Source of the DNA: Trichoplax adhaerens
Lineage: Eukaryota > Placozoa > Uniplacotomia > Trichoplacea > Trichoplacidae
Assembly (NCBI RefSeq): GCF_000150275.1
Contig: NW_002060974.1
Coordinates: forward strand, 279,744 to 343,743
Length of the DNA: 64,000 nucleotides
Reading direction: 5' to 3'
The notes beneath the pieces are model-generated. The model saw only the letters and a list, made by a program, of their open reading frames with translations, was not told the DNA's origin and searched no databases. The position numbers and the translations under genes are program-made. Shown in pieces: positions 11,696 through 24,045 of the stretch (positions are counted from its first letter, which is position 1; the number at the start of each line of letters is the position of its first letter).

Positions 11696-14600
11696 ATGGA
11701 CAGTGACGATGATATTTATGACTGCATGCTGGAAAGTTCAGTCAAGCTAGTCTATGATCGAATACTTCCAAAGTTAGAAAGACAACTACCGACGAAAAAT
11801 TTTTGTAAAGGAGCTTTCAAACTTGGAATAATTGATTACGATAAAGTACTGACAGCGTCTCATGAACATATTAGTCCGGATATTAATAGGAAAATATTGG
11901 AATATATCGATTCTGAACAGTTAGATGATATCAAAGATTGGCTATCAATTATGTTTGATGATGAGAAATGCCGTCCAATTGCTTATGAATTCATCAACGA
12001 ATTAAGTGAATGGAAGTTAGAAGAACTTGTAGAAAATATAAACATAAAAGATGGTAAGAATAGGAGAATAGGCATCGGTTCCGGTACATAACATAATCTG
12101 CCTTTATGACTTCGTTTGTGTCTTTTAATCCTAAGTCACGATGACATGTTAACTAGCTATGCTTTCCATACTCATTGCTGCGTTTTTTTAATGTTCATAA
12201 AGTTTATATTAATAGTTTATTAGTATTTCCGTTACGATAAATTGATAAGACGAGATCATTAATAGTCTTTAAGGAAAAGACCTCATGATCATATACGCAA
12301 TATTGGTATTTCGTTAATCTTCATGATCGCACGTTGTTCTATCACAGTATTAATTCTTTCAATGTCTAAACATCTTAGTACTTATTAACCTATAACGGCT
12401 TAACAGTAAAAGGCTAAACCTATTACTTTGTAGAGCGCTGTAGTTAACAAGATGTGCCAAGGGTCATAAACTACGTCAGCATTATCATTTGTGTTCGATC
12501 TACGAACTTTATGTCAAGGATCTTTCGTTTGCAGTTTCACCGTATAATTATTTATAGTATTGGCCGAAAATGAAATTCTTGTCAGTAGTCAGGCATCATT
12601 AAAGATCAAACAAACGATTCAATTTTGTGACAACTTCCATTCTAAAATGAGAAAATTGTCACGCCTATATTAATCATGATATTAAAAGTAGCAAATTAGC
12701 AGTCAATTTATTAATTGTGCGTGAAAGCTATCATCCTAAACCAAGGGTAAAAGCGGCAATAAGCCAAAACGTCCACGATCTATCACGATATTATTTTTGC
12801 TTACTTTACAACTAGAAATGCAGACGATTTGCTCATTCTCTAAAGTTATAGAATTACAACATCTGTCTTAGACTAAATTATCAAAAATAGCTTCAAATCC
12901 ATGAACTAGTTCTTTTCTTTGTTAGACATAGAAACTAAGTTAGCTAATGTAGATTTTATGTGATTTAGAGGTATCTGTATCTGTAATAATTAATATATAT
13001 ATATATTATGCATTAAACTAGCACAATGTTCGAGATCAAACTGATACCAGAAAAAGTGTGATTTTAAAGGCTAGCTAACACGGTTGCTTTTGCCCTGTCG
13101 ATTGAAATAGGCGCGATTGCACATTTCTTGACTGCTTCCTTGACTATAATTGATAACCAATCATACCTTAATTCCATACTTTATCTATATACGCAATTTG
13201 TCAATCTTGAAACAAAAACTATACTTGCAATAAACGATAATTAATATCTCAGTATCACCATCATAAGATGTTTGCAGTATAAGAGTTATGACCTGCTTAA
13301 AAATATTTTGGCTAAGATTGGTTGATAAGCTGTTAAACAGTACTTTCGATTGTTATCATCCTCATGGCTGTAGCTACATTAAATGCTACGAAGAATTTTC
13401 TAATTCTCAAACAGCAGGAGCAATATTGCGTGATAGATTAATCTATTTGATATCGACTTACGTGCTTGGTAAATAGAATAAACTGATTTGTAATGAGAAA
13501 TAAAATTGATAATAATAGTTCCAAATAACTATTGCATGTACACAGTTGATTTGTTCTAAATAGATGACAAATTTTAAAACTATTCATACGCGCATTAATA
13601 TGACTTATATGACTTAGATGTCGGTAGATTTGTACTTTACAGGAAACTGAATCTGATGCTATACTTGATATTCCTTTTGTTAATCTTAAATTTAATTGAT
13701 TTCCTTTATTATAGGGTACATTTTGATTTCAGACAAGCTTATTAGCGGTAAGATCTACAAGATAGTAGAACGTATTAAAATTTAAATAGCTTACATAAAA
13801 GTCTATAGATATTCTAACTTAAGTCTATAAAAAGTAAAAGTGATGAATTTTATTGATCTTGCCTGTTGAGCTATTGCAATTATCTAATATTATCAAATTT
13901 TACAAATTTTTACCATTTTGAATAAACAATCTTCAATAATTATATGTTTCATCATTTAGAACATTAATTTATCCTAAAAGTGTTAACGATTCCAAAAATT
14001 GATATATTTTACTAGAATATTTTTAATAGTAAAGCCTCATCATCATTAAAATAATCTATTTTGAATGTACCGTATTTACGATAGTTTGGGTGTACTTGAT
14101 ATACAACAGATTCAGCTTATGCGGGTATACTAATTATGCTTGCACATGGTCCTTATAATCCTTTTTGATATTCTAATTTTTGCTAGTATCCAAGCTTGAT
14201 TCAGTGCAAATGGATGTGGATGAACCGGTTATAATTGTTCAAGGTAAGTTATAAAATCATTTTACGGCTTTAATTAAATTTTAGCTACAGTCTTTAAGAG
14301 TACATCACCAACGATCAGAAAATTATTTGACATTAGCTAAACGTCAATTCTACTGGTATCAAGCTGTAGTGGCATAAAATCTTTATTTTGACTTAAGATG
14401 ATAGTGTTATGTAGTGAAACTGTTAGATAAGCTGCTATTGTCAACATGCTATGTAGGAGTAAACTAGATGTAACTTGAAAATAATACCAAACCTAGGGCT
14501 GTTGCCAATAATAGATATATACAAGTAATGTTTGGGATAATTCAAGTATGTTGATTTCAGCTTCGTAGAATATAATACTTATCATAGAATTTAATTCTTA

Positions 14601-16636
14601 TACTAAGTTCTGTAAGTGTTAGGTGAAGCTGTTCGAAATCGTTATGATGTAAACAAGTTAGATAACGTGTTTAAGCAGTTACGCTTTTCTGTTATTGTTG
14701 TTCTTAGCCCTTCTTTTCTAAGATCTGCTGTTATAAGAAGTTTTCCTTGTCTGTCAGAGCTTGTTGTACTATTACGTAGTATCTCAATCAATAGAGAATC
14801 AGCAATAAGATCTGCTATTATAAAATTATTTGTGAGATCTACACTCCAATTATATTATAGTTAGTAGAATAGGTTTTGTTACAGTTCGGGCTATAGTTAG
14901 TTTACACTTACCGATTTAGCAAAATCAACTTGTCATGTTTACTTTAAAGATTTTGTGTGCCACTGTCACAACTACCCTTGCGACATAAGAAAACAACACA
15001 GTCCTTATAGTAAACTTTACCTTAATCCGCAGAACTAATTCCCTAGGCTAGGGTGCAGTAATTTGAATCCTTGCGAAGTACTAACTCGCTCAACACAATA
15101 TACGATATAAAACTATCACACAACTTAGCCTTAACCTGAATCATATTTTATCGATCACAGTCCTTCTTATATACTCTTTCAGTGGTTATAAACATATTTA
15201 CTATGCTATTAACATATTTCAATAACAAACATGTTATTAAGATTGAATTATCAAATACGAACATTCGAGGTAATAAACAATTTCATGCGTAAATCTACTT
15301 CGACTGCAAGCCCTGTCAAGCTCCTATGTTCTCGATACTTGTAACATATTACTCTATCATCATAATATCATAATAACTTAGGTTATTACTGACAAGAACA
15401 ATTCCTAAAGTAGTAGTTCATACCTCTAAAAAGTTAAAAAAAAAATGTCATCATAAACTACACATCCAAAACTAAGTTATTTTGATGACTGAGAGCCACA
15501 TAAGATACATTGTTACTACGTTCTTTAATTATGGTTAACAAAATAATAATTTAAATTGTTTGATTTTAACAGATTCAATTAGTCGCAAAAGTTTTCCCAT
15601 CAATAAGGATCATTCTGTGGATGTTCCTATCCATGCTGAGGATATAAAACATAAAGTGAATGTTAGCGTTCCTTTTCCTATTCATTATCGTCCGATGTCT
15701 ACAGAAATAGACATATTTCCACTAGTAACCCGCTTTACAGCTATGGCAAGTGCATCGTTAGTGATCAAGACGTGGTTGCAATTACCAGATTCTACAAGTG
15801 ATCAAGGCAATATTAGAGACTGTCAATTAACATGCTGGATTCCACACTACAAGCAAATAAAGCAACTGTTTTGCAAGTCAGAAAAATCTGTGCAACAAAA
15901 TGATAAAATTATAGTCGCTCGTAGAATAAACAGCGATAGCACCAAATTTACAGAAATAGGTACTAAATTTTCTATTGATGAAAATAAAGCAACCGATGAT
16001 GGCGTTGTAGTAAAATGCAATTGCAGCTATCAATCTGTTATTAATTGGTTTTGGAAGATACCGCAGTGGTTACTCGATGCTGCAAGATTAGGGCCAAAGT
16101 ATTATTATGACTACTTTCGATATCCAGTTCAATACTTTGTTGGCGTTAAGCCAATGAAGGATAAACCGGGACATTTTACTTTAATAGCCCTTGTAAAGAA
16201 TATACGTTGTCCGTTACCCTCTCGCATAGGGGATGAATTAGAGTTACTTGCTTCAAGTGGCGATGAAACTAGACTCCTCAGTAGTGGTCGGCTACAAATC
16301 AATCTTGCAGGAGATATTAAACCTCTTAACGGATTAATTTGGGTAGAACTATTAAACAAAATTGCTTACTTTGATGGAATGTATTCGGTTACGCAATTTG
16401 CTTGTATGGGTCATTTTGACGCCGATAATGGGATTTACTCTAAAGGTTCCGTAGAATTTCGTTATATCGATCCAGGCCCAAATTGTCATCCAGATGCATC
16501 TAACCCTGACTATAATGTCGAAAATGAATCCGTTGTTGTTGAGTTTAGCTATGCTATAGGTTATATAAGTGTGTCTAATTTAAATATTGATACTAAACAT
16601 TATCTCAAAATAGTCCAAATTAAATTTTACATCTGA
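11696..16636 (+). CDS. Death-fold/CARD-like protein with ZU5/UPA-like C-terminus
   Basis: Exons with compatible phase are 11696-12053, 14205-14243 and 15573-16636 (TGA), giving about 487 residues. Residues 1-119 are helical and acidic (MDSDDDIYD, RILPKLERQLPTKN, then NRKILEYIDSEQLDDIKDWL), which resembles a CARD or other death fold. Exon 3 is beta-rich. Its middle (about 16117-16332) has YPVQYFVGVKPM, then ELLASSGDETRLLSSGRLQI and AGDIKPLNG, recalling the UPA domain of ankyrins, UNC5 and PIDD ('EEVARS..EVLEGKPIYVDCYGNLAPL'). The first 150 residues of the exon could be a divergent ZU5. In known proteins ZU5-UPA modules pair with death-fold domains in apoptosis and innate-immune adaptors; here the death fold would be N-terminal. 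The large exon is certainly coding; the domain calls are tentative. A TATA box precedes the start. An extra exon near 13288 cannot be joined in phase. Confidence 0.6.
12627..12662. repeat. GTGACAA/TTGTCAC inverted repeat
   Basis: GTGACAA and TTGTCAC, 7-base perfect arms 22 bases apart, in the first intron of the CARD/UPA gene. It uses the same 7-mer as the TTGTCACAA hairpins but in the opposite arrangement. Confidence 0.4.
13288..13468 (+). CDS. Possible extra exon, CARD-like, unplaced
   Basis: An open stretch between an AG at about 13275-13281 and a good donor (G|GTAAAT at 13469). The peptide contains CYEEFSNSQTAGAIL then LIYLISTYVLG, which looks like helices 3-5 of a CARD. The entry phase (2) does not match the exit phase (1) of exon 11696-12053, so if real it needs another exon, belongs to another transcript, or is a relic. 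The first 50 bases are also open in a second frame (YDLLKNILAKIG), suggesting a frameshifted remnant. Confidence 0.25.
14964..14985 (+). repeat. Intronic hairpin, TTGTCACAA family
   Basis: TGTCACAA, six-base loop, TTGCGACA: an inverted repeat with one mismatch, in the intron between exons 14205-14243 and 15573-16636 of the CARD/UPA gene. Same family as 2304, 20651 and 27111. Confidence 0.45.
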
Positions 16637-16689
16637 TTAAGAACTTGTTACTGTGGAATTATTTTTAACTTTCCTTGATAGTAAATTAT

Positions 16690-16870
16690 AAGGAGAGGCT
16701 TATAAATGGCGTTATTGTAACATGCAATTGCTGTATGTCAATTGAAAATTTATTATATGGTTCGGTCCTTATTTAGATCATGAAATGACAAGAAAATATT
16801 CCATAATCCGAGGGAATGTTTCAGATCCTGAAACGACTGGTAAAGTCGACGCAAGGTAAATAAATATTCT
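16690..16870 (+). pseudogene. Decayed copy of part of the UPA exon
   Basis: About 60 bases after the stop at 16636, the bases around 16705-16730 repeat, with a few changes, the stretch of the upstream exon that encodes DGVVVKCNC (here NGVIVTCNC). The similarity then fades, and TAG/TAA stops appear in frame. It looks like a partial tandem duplication that was never or is no longer coding. The homologous core is short, so this is a moderate call. Confidence 0.4.
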
Positions 16871-19406
16871 AAAGAGAGTTTATGACTAATAGTTGAAATC
16901 TTCTAAGATTGAGAGATGTGCTACAAAATAGGATGGTAAAGTTATAAGGTTATTGACGTGCAAGTTCGAATCACGGGTAATGCTAAATATTGAAAGAATA
17001 GAATGACAATACTTTACATAGTCAAAGTTAAGATTTCCTAACTGATGGCTCCATATAGTTTATTTTATGCCACAAAGTAAATTAATTATAAGAATCTTTC
17101 AAATTTATTCTTATTTACGAAACATTGGTTAGCAAAATTAGTTGACAGTAAAACCGTACCTGATGCAGATTGATTCGTAGACTATCTCTTATATTCTATA
17201 TGTAGTCTCAGTGATATCCTAATAAGCTAAGTTTAAGTGGGTTAATAGTGGACAATACCCATGAAATAATCTACAATATTGGAAGCAGATTTAAAAATAC
17301 GGATCTGCTGTTGGCACTGATTCTCAACTATAAATGGAAGTATACGCGGGATTGACGATGCTATTGAGGAAGTGTCTGATATTTACATTGTACACGCGAT
17401 AAAGTGCCTCAAAATCAGCAATGATCAATTTTCGATAACTTGCAGTACTTACTTCATTACATAAAACTACTTCCACGACCTAGAATAAGTCTAACTAACC
17501 CTAATGGATAAGATCTTCTGCTTATATACATACTGTTATATACAATATGACTCAACTATATTTAGATCTAAATTTCTGATGGATCTACATTACATCACAT
17601 TACTCTCACTAATCTCTAGTATCCAACCATCTTAATAAGACCTTCCTAACTAAAGCTGCAATGTCTATTGTTACTATTTAAAACGGATATGCGCTTAATT
17701 CAATCTTAAGACTCCTGTATACGTACAATTTTATACATATAGTAAATATATATTACAACTTTGCATATTGCTTAGCGACTTCTTGCAATCGATTATGCTA
17801 TTTTTACAACTACATTACTGTTTAAAAATATCTCGATATCTGCAATAATTGACCTCAGTAGCAAGAAAAACTTTGATTGACGATCAGTTTGAGCTCAATC
17901 GCATTCAGTTTTAATTCCACCCTAACTATCTTCCTATGAGTGTAATAAAGTATTATATAATCTAAATAATGCCTAGGAAGCTAAACATTACTGTAATCAT
18001 TAAATTACTCCTGCCCTAATCATTCTTTAGTTATCACCAATTATGTCTCTGATGTAGTTAAAGTTAAAATTTATACGAGAAAGTTCATGTTCTATAAATT
18101 TTTCAGCCATCTATGCGATACTTTTATTCGTGAACAACGTGTATTGGAAAAATAATCGATTTAACAATTTTCGACTCAATGCTTTTTGAATTGTAAATAA
18201 ATAGGTCTCCACAACCCGATCCATTTACAGACACTCCAATGCATAATTCAAAAGTAAGTCTGGTACGTTTAAGAGAAAGCTAATTTAAATACAGGATTGC
18301 AGTGGTCTTGATGTTACTTTCCTTTTGACAGTTTATGTCTAATTACATTCTTAACATTAGTGTAAATAATTATTTTACTGTTATATTAATTTAAAATTGT
18401 ATATTTCTAGTTCTGTAACATCTAAGTAATTTAGATTTCGAAAATATCAGTGACCTTTATTCTTGTTTTCATTAATGTTTTCGATTAGTTCTTATCTCAT
18501 ATCGATATTATATATTTTTCACATTTCCGTGCTGGGAATTTATACGAGTACGTAAACATTTTCGCATTTACGCTAGTGTTAAAATCATTTTTGAAAGACA
18601 TACAAATCTCGATCTACAGGCCAATACTTAAAATGTAGAATGAAACAATTCATGCTTACCTTTAGGCTTATCTTCGTCGATATTAGCCATTTGTACAAGT
18701 AAAAATGCTAACGAACCTTCATTATTGAGGGGCTGCAGTAATTACATATCTCATTTATTTCTAAACTACAAAATTTAAATTTTATTAAGCAACCAAACAA
18801 TTTTACTTACCACATCATCATACAGAAATTAATTATCAGTATGTAGAATAATATTATAGAAATGTGAAATTATCTATTCAAATATATGAGACATCGTAGC
18901 TGAAAACTTCATTTGGAGTTCTAAAATAGGTTATTTAATGATAACTAATAAAGCTACTCCGTAGCATATTTATAACTGGAATAATTTTACTATGAACGAT
19001 GTCAAAGTTGCCATACAATATTTGATTAATGACAGTATCGTTTTGCCAAGATGATACTGATCAATATAAGTTGATCTTGTTTCACATTAGAGATTTGCTC
19101 AATGTTAATAACTCAGATTTTGAGTTAGACGATTGCAAACCTTAGGGGTTGTAAAACCCAAGTACCAAAGGATGTATTACCATTAATAGTAATGTAATCA
19201 AAAACTGCACTGGTTGTGCTGCGACTATCCATAGGCAGATCTATAGTGATATCACTAGATTAAAATATAAATGCACACTATGATATTCGATTCACTAAGA
19301 TATTTTGTCTATCTATTATGGCTAATGGCCTGCTCTGAATTTCATTTATCAAATGGAGTTGATATCAAATAGGTTTAAAAATTAATTTTTCAATCGTTTA
19401 ATCAAG
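16871..19406. other. Spacer with possible coding relics
   Basis: No intact exon recognised. Around 18980-19150 there are short open stretches in shifting frames (for example MNDVKVAIQYLINDSIVLP, then DDTDQYKLILFHIRDLLNVN) interrupted by stops; they may be a dead exon or N-terminal exons of RIN-C that I cannot place. The rest is AT-rich with nothing seen. Confidence 0.35.
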
Positions 19407-22400
19407 GAACTATCGCAAAATCTATCTCTGATTGATTCTATAGAAGATACCAGACACTTATGGTATCAGGAAGACATGACTAAAGTTAACGGTTAGTTAC
19501 TATGAAAAAGCACGGTTTTGCAATAATTGCCATGTTAAATGTCTGATATGTACTATAAATAGTATCGCGTTGAGCTTAAATCTAGCAAAATTTCCGATTT
19601 TCTAATAATTCTTAATGCTAATAAAAATTCTTTGTACGGGATAGCCATAGTATTCCTTCAAGATCAACCTATCGGCGTACGTGAAATAACTATTCAATAT
19701 TTATTATGTGCTTATAAATAGTATTTAGGTTTGATGGTGTCTACAAATTAAAGAATAGAACCACTGTATATTTACTAGTCTATTTCTGTCAATATTTCTA
19801 CATATATGCTAATCATAGCTTTCGAAAATTTTACTATGCTTCAATTAATCGCTTTAGCGAATGCTGCATAATCTTCATCGAATTATTAAAAATTTTTAAA
19901 TACATTGATCTGATGATACTCGTATATTAAGACACTTTAATTACTATAATAGTCGATTGCACAAATTTAATAGTAATTATACAATGTTTGTACTTTTATA
20001 TTTAACATTCATGATAAAGTATAGCTATTAATGCCTTTATCTGAATACAAGTTTCCGACAAGACTTACACATATAAGTAACGCATTAGAAACTAATTAAA
20101 ATTATGTCGATAAAGTTTTATCCATGATATATCTAATATCCAATAGACGTTTGTGGTTAGAAAAAGTACTCGCCATCATTGTGAGGCAATTAGCGTCAAA
20201 GTAACCGTTGATGGTAATATAGGACACTTTCTTTTCAAAAACAACTCAAATGGTAAGTTTTCGAAGAATAGAAGTTTAACTGAAAGTTGCTACCTTTATT
20301 TATTGGTAAATTAATCGTAAGGTATGCTTGAATGTGATTCAATTGCAATGTCAGTAGAAGATTGTCCGGTATTGGGAACGATATAAAGACGACACTATAT
20401 AGAAGATTAAATGATGATAGACGAACATATTTTCCATTCTACTCAAATATTTTGCTTGAAAGATTTGTGTTATTTACTTTACGTATCACTAAAGATGAGA
20501 TTACGAGATGAAAGCCGCACAGTAAAATGTGTGGCTGTTGTTAAACTTTCTGTTCCTTGCAATGCGTGAATAAGGATAACAGTAGTTGTTTTTCATTAGC
20601 AATTATATTGTACATACACGAAAAATGTTGAAGATATTTTTTAGCATCTACTTGTCACAACCCTCACTTGTGGCAAAGGAAAGTAAAGAACTCTAGTGTA
20701 GTTACTTAAAAACTTGGGCTATTTCTCCCAGTACTTTCAGTTTCTATGAGAGAAGTATTTGAGAACTCGATTTCTCGGCTGATCTCCACAGACAACTGAC
20801 TAATTATTACACTATTCTTCACGATATGAGTCTTGCCGTTTCTTGAGCAATTACTCTCTTTATTCTACAAACACGCGCGCTTAAATAGGTTTCTACAGTG
20901 AATTCCAATATTAACGAGTGAGAATTCATGCTTTACAAGTTACATTAATTAGTATAATACCATTACTAAATATACATGTCGATATTCTCAGATTTAGATA
21001 GCTACAAGCTATCAGGTGTTAAGACGCTTAACCTTCGTCCATATACAGCTCAATTTTTAGAGATTAACATACCTTATAAACCTACAGTGAATTAACTGCT
21101 AACAACTTCTATTTTTATCTCATTTCTACCATCCTATTATCAGCTACAAGCGCATTAAAACATAGCACATAACCTTATCTTATCCATTCATAAGCATTCA
21201 TTAATTTACAGTTACTTAATTAGTAACGGCGTACCGTGACACTACTTTATACTATAAAAATAAATTTTAGAATTAATAAGATTATAAAAGCTATTCTGCT
21301 AAAATGTACTACAAATTTAAGTATTATGTTTCTAGCAAAATTGACATGAAAAATAACTTATTACAAAAATACGAATTCTAGTTTTATATTTCATCCATTA
21401 ATGGAAGATATTGCAAATATGACAATCCTATTACCCTACCCGTCTTATATCGTTCATATTGCAAATGATATACATGTATATGACTCGATGCATAATATTC
21501 AGTAGTGAAAGCTAAAAGATATTTCTAATGATATCAACAATCACTAAAATAGTGAATATCCTGATAGTTATAGCCTGACTGTAAACACTTTTATTAACTA
21601 AAGGAGAGCCTTGAAATTTCAACAGTTTCAATTTCTGCTTTAATTAATTAATTAAAAAAGTCTTAGCTGTCAAAAATGGATACTGTTTACTTTAAGAATA
21701 TAATTATCATTGATATATTTCAGAATGGTCTATTGCAGACTTTGAAAGAAAGTTTGTATCACTGGAAGATTTGTTGACCCACTATACTAATAATAAGGAC
21801 AAAGAGTTACAAGTAAAATTACGATTTCCACGACCAATTCATAGCAATGCAAAAGTAGAACCAGAGACACAATCGCTACCTGGAGAGATTTCCGGTGAGA
21901 TAGTAAAATTGTAAGATTTAAACATATTTCAGGATAGATTACATTAAAATAAAGTCACTAATTTTTACGTTCAGATATCTATGATGTAAGAGAGCGTTGA
22001 GGATATGAAATGTATTTAACAATGTAAATTACATGTCCTTAAATGGTAATATCCAGCAGAAACAAAGCTCATTAAACACCTATGTCTTCTTAATAGTAAA
22101 AGTTTTCATTCCTTTTAGAGTAAGGAAATGTAATTTATGATTGAGCTGACGAAATTACTATTCTGAATTCCTTAAGAATCCCAAATTTAGTTATTTAACC
22201 CCAAAATAGACGTCTAATATCTTTTCAGCCGTTACATTTAAGATTAAAACTAAACTTGTTATAGTTAGTATATCGTAAATTAATAAAATTGTCGTAGGTA
22301 ATTAACTAGTTTTGAATAATCTGCCATCTAAAATTACTCGGAAATTACTGAATATGTGATTGGTCATTGTAAATAGTCAGGTCTAGTTAGCGGCAGTAAC

Positions 22401-22975
22401 ATCCTGTAATATCAACTAGTCATCAAATTATAATAGCTTATATGTTGTATTGATTGTGGTATATTACCTACTTAGCTACTCCTACTTTGCTAATGCATTA
22501 ATTTAAACTAAGTCTGTGAAGAAAAACTAACTAAAACAGCAGATGAATGATCTTGAATAAGTTATTACCATTAAAATTGGTTGCAAAATTGTATTGATGA
22601 TTAGCAAGTTATTTGAGATCAGTAATCGATAAGCTTAGTCGTAATTAATAAATTTTAAATTAAAATTTTCTAGACTGCACCATGCAGCATGTTAGCATTC
22701 AAGACTATAATGAAGTATCGAATCTTGAGAAATTCGAGTATATCTTGTCTGATTCAGAAGAAAATACAGGTTTATCAATTGAATTATGGTACCAGTTTAC
22801 ATTAATCATTTCGAAATAGATCAGTTGCTATTCTGCTACCAAAAGACTACTACTATCTACTAACGCTACTAAAGCAATAAATGAAGGTGAATACGTTTAC
22901 ATGAAATCATTTCCGAATGAGTCTAAGGAAGAGATTTTAAATCAACAGCTAAAATCACGAAAAGGTTTTTATTAA
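19407..22975 (+). CDS. RIN-C: RIN-type SH2 protein with acidic linker, no VPS9/RA seen
   Basis: Exons supported: 19407-19491 (NLSLIDSIEDTRHLWYQEDM, start of the SH2), 20147-20252 (TFVVRKSTRHHCEAISVKV, strands B-D), 21724-21894 (FVSLEDLLTHY, KELQVKLRFPRP, then a linker), 22674-22769 and 22875-22975. The FLVR-type motif here is TFVVRKS, so the phosphotyrosine-binding Arg is present, unlike RIN-A and RIN-B. The exon for helix A, expected between 19492 and 20146, was not found. The linker is acidic (ILSDSEENTG, AINEGEYVYM). The last exon either stops at TAA 22973-22975 or uses a weak donor at 22965. No RH, VPS9 or RA exon follows before RIN-B begins. Alternatives: a truncated SH2-only paralogue, a pseudogene, or the 5' half of a double-SH2 gene with RIN-B; the phases as read argue against the last. 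Confidence 0.55.
20651..20677 (+). repeat. Intronic hairpin, TTGTCACAA family
   Basis: CTTGTCACAA, seven-base loop, TTGTGGCAAA: an inverted repeat with mismatches in the RIN-C intron between exons 20147-20252 and 21724-21894. Compare 2304, 14964 and 27111. Confidence 0.45.
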
Positions 22976-24045
22976 TATCTTACTGAAACTTTTTAATATC
23001 GAATTAACTCTATTGAAAACTGTGAGATAAATTAATGTGTAAATATAATCAATTAACATTTGTTATTAACAAAGACCTAAAAAATCTAATGAACCTATTT
23101 ATGATAACTCTTATTTCATTTCATTTAATACATTCTGATTAACGATATCATCCTCTGAATATCAACAATTAGCCGTATATGATATACAGGTAACAAACTA
23201 ACAGTATGTTTCGAGAAAATTTGCATTATCGGCAGTTGCTTCAATATTAAGTTAAAAGTGAATTAATTTTATATCTGACTGACATTATGGTATTTCAGCA
23301 TAATCTAGCGATCAGGTTTAGTTATCAGTAATTTAGATTAATCTCAGAAATATAGCAACGTTTCATTACCTACGATAAAAATACAATACCTATGATTGAA
23401 GGTGAATAGGAGTGGACTAATGATAGGCGTAATAAGTTGCAACTGTCTTAACCTATTTACTAAAATGATAAGGCAGTCTGAGAAACTATATAAGCCTATT
23501 GATTTAAGCGGCATTAAGATATTAGATTTCATTTACTGTGACTCATTTTAAAGCTAACGATTGTAACTGCAACCTGAAACGATTTATTGTAACAAGAAGA
23601 CATTAAAATCTTATTCGAAACTATAAAGTGCCCTGTCAAGGGAGAACTGTAAAGATCGGATATAAGTTTGATGGTTAAAATTATAACAGAAGTAGAATAT
23701 TTTTGTAGTTATGATGGTCGTACTATATAACTTTCATTTAAGTATAATAACACTGTAAATACATGTTAACGAAAAAAATCAATTTAATTATAGTCGAAAT
23801 AATTGCAGTTTTATTTCTATGGTTGCGTATATCAATGTTAAATATTTGCTTGCCGATGTCGTAGTTTGAGATTAAACTATCAATTGTTCAATCGGCTCTA
23901 CGGCATTTTAGTTAACTTACTAATCAAAATTCTGGCTATTAAATGTTGGAGAAATATAGTAGTTCTAGAGTGTTCTACTGAAATAGTTACTAAATGATTT
24001 GGTAGCTCCGTTTTATGCTGTAGCTGTACATATCTTGTCTTTTAG
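22976..24045. other. Spacer between RIN-C and RIN-B
   Basis: No exon recognised. The first coding exon or exons of RIN-B upstream of 24046 (which begins in phase 0 and has no usable initiator Met) may be hidden here, but I cannot identify them. Confidence 0.35.

Noticed and set aside
12995-13010. TA dinucleotide run
   Set aside because: Ordinary microsatellite in AT-rich DNA.
16129-16359. Minus-strand open frame
   Set aside because: Antisense of the UPA-like exon.
16915-16985. tRNA-like B-box word GTTCGAATC
   Set aside because: The T-stem does not pair (A-A opposite the first pair) and no acceptor, D or anticodon arm can be folded.
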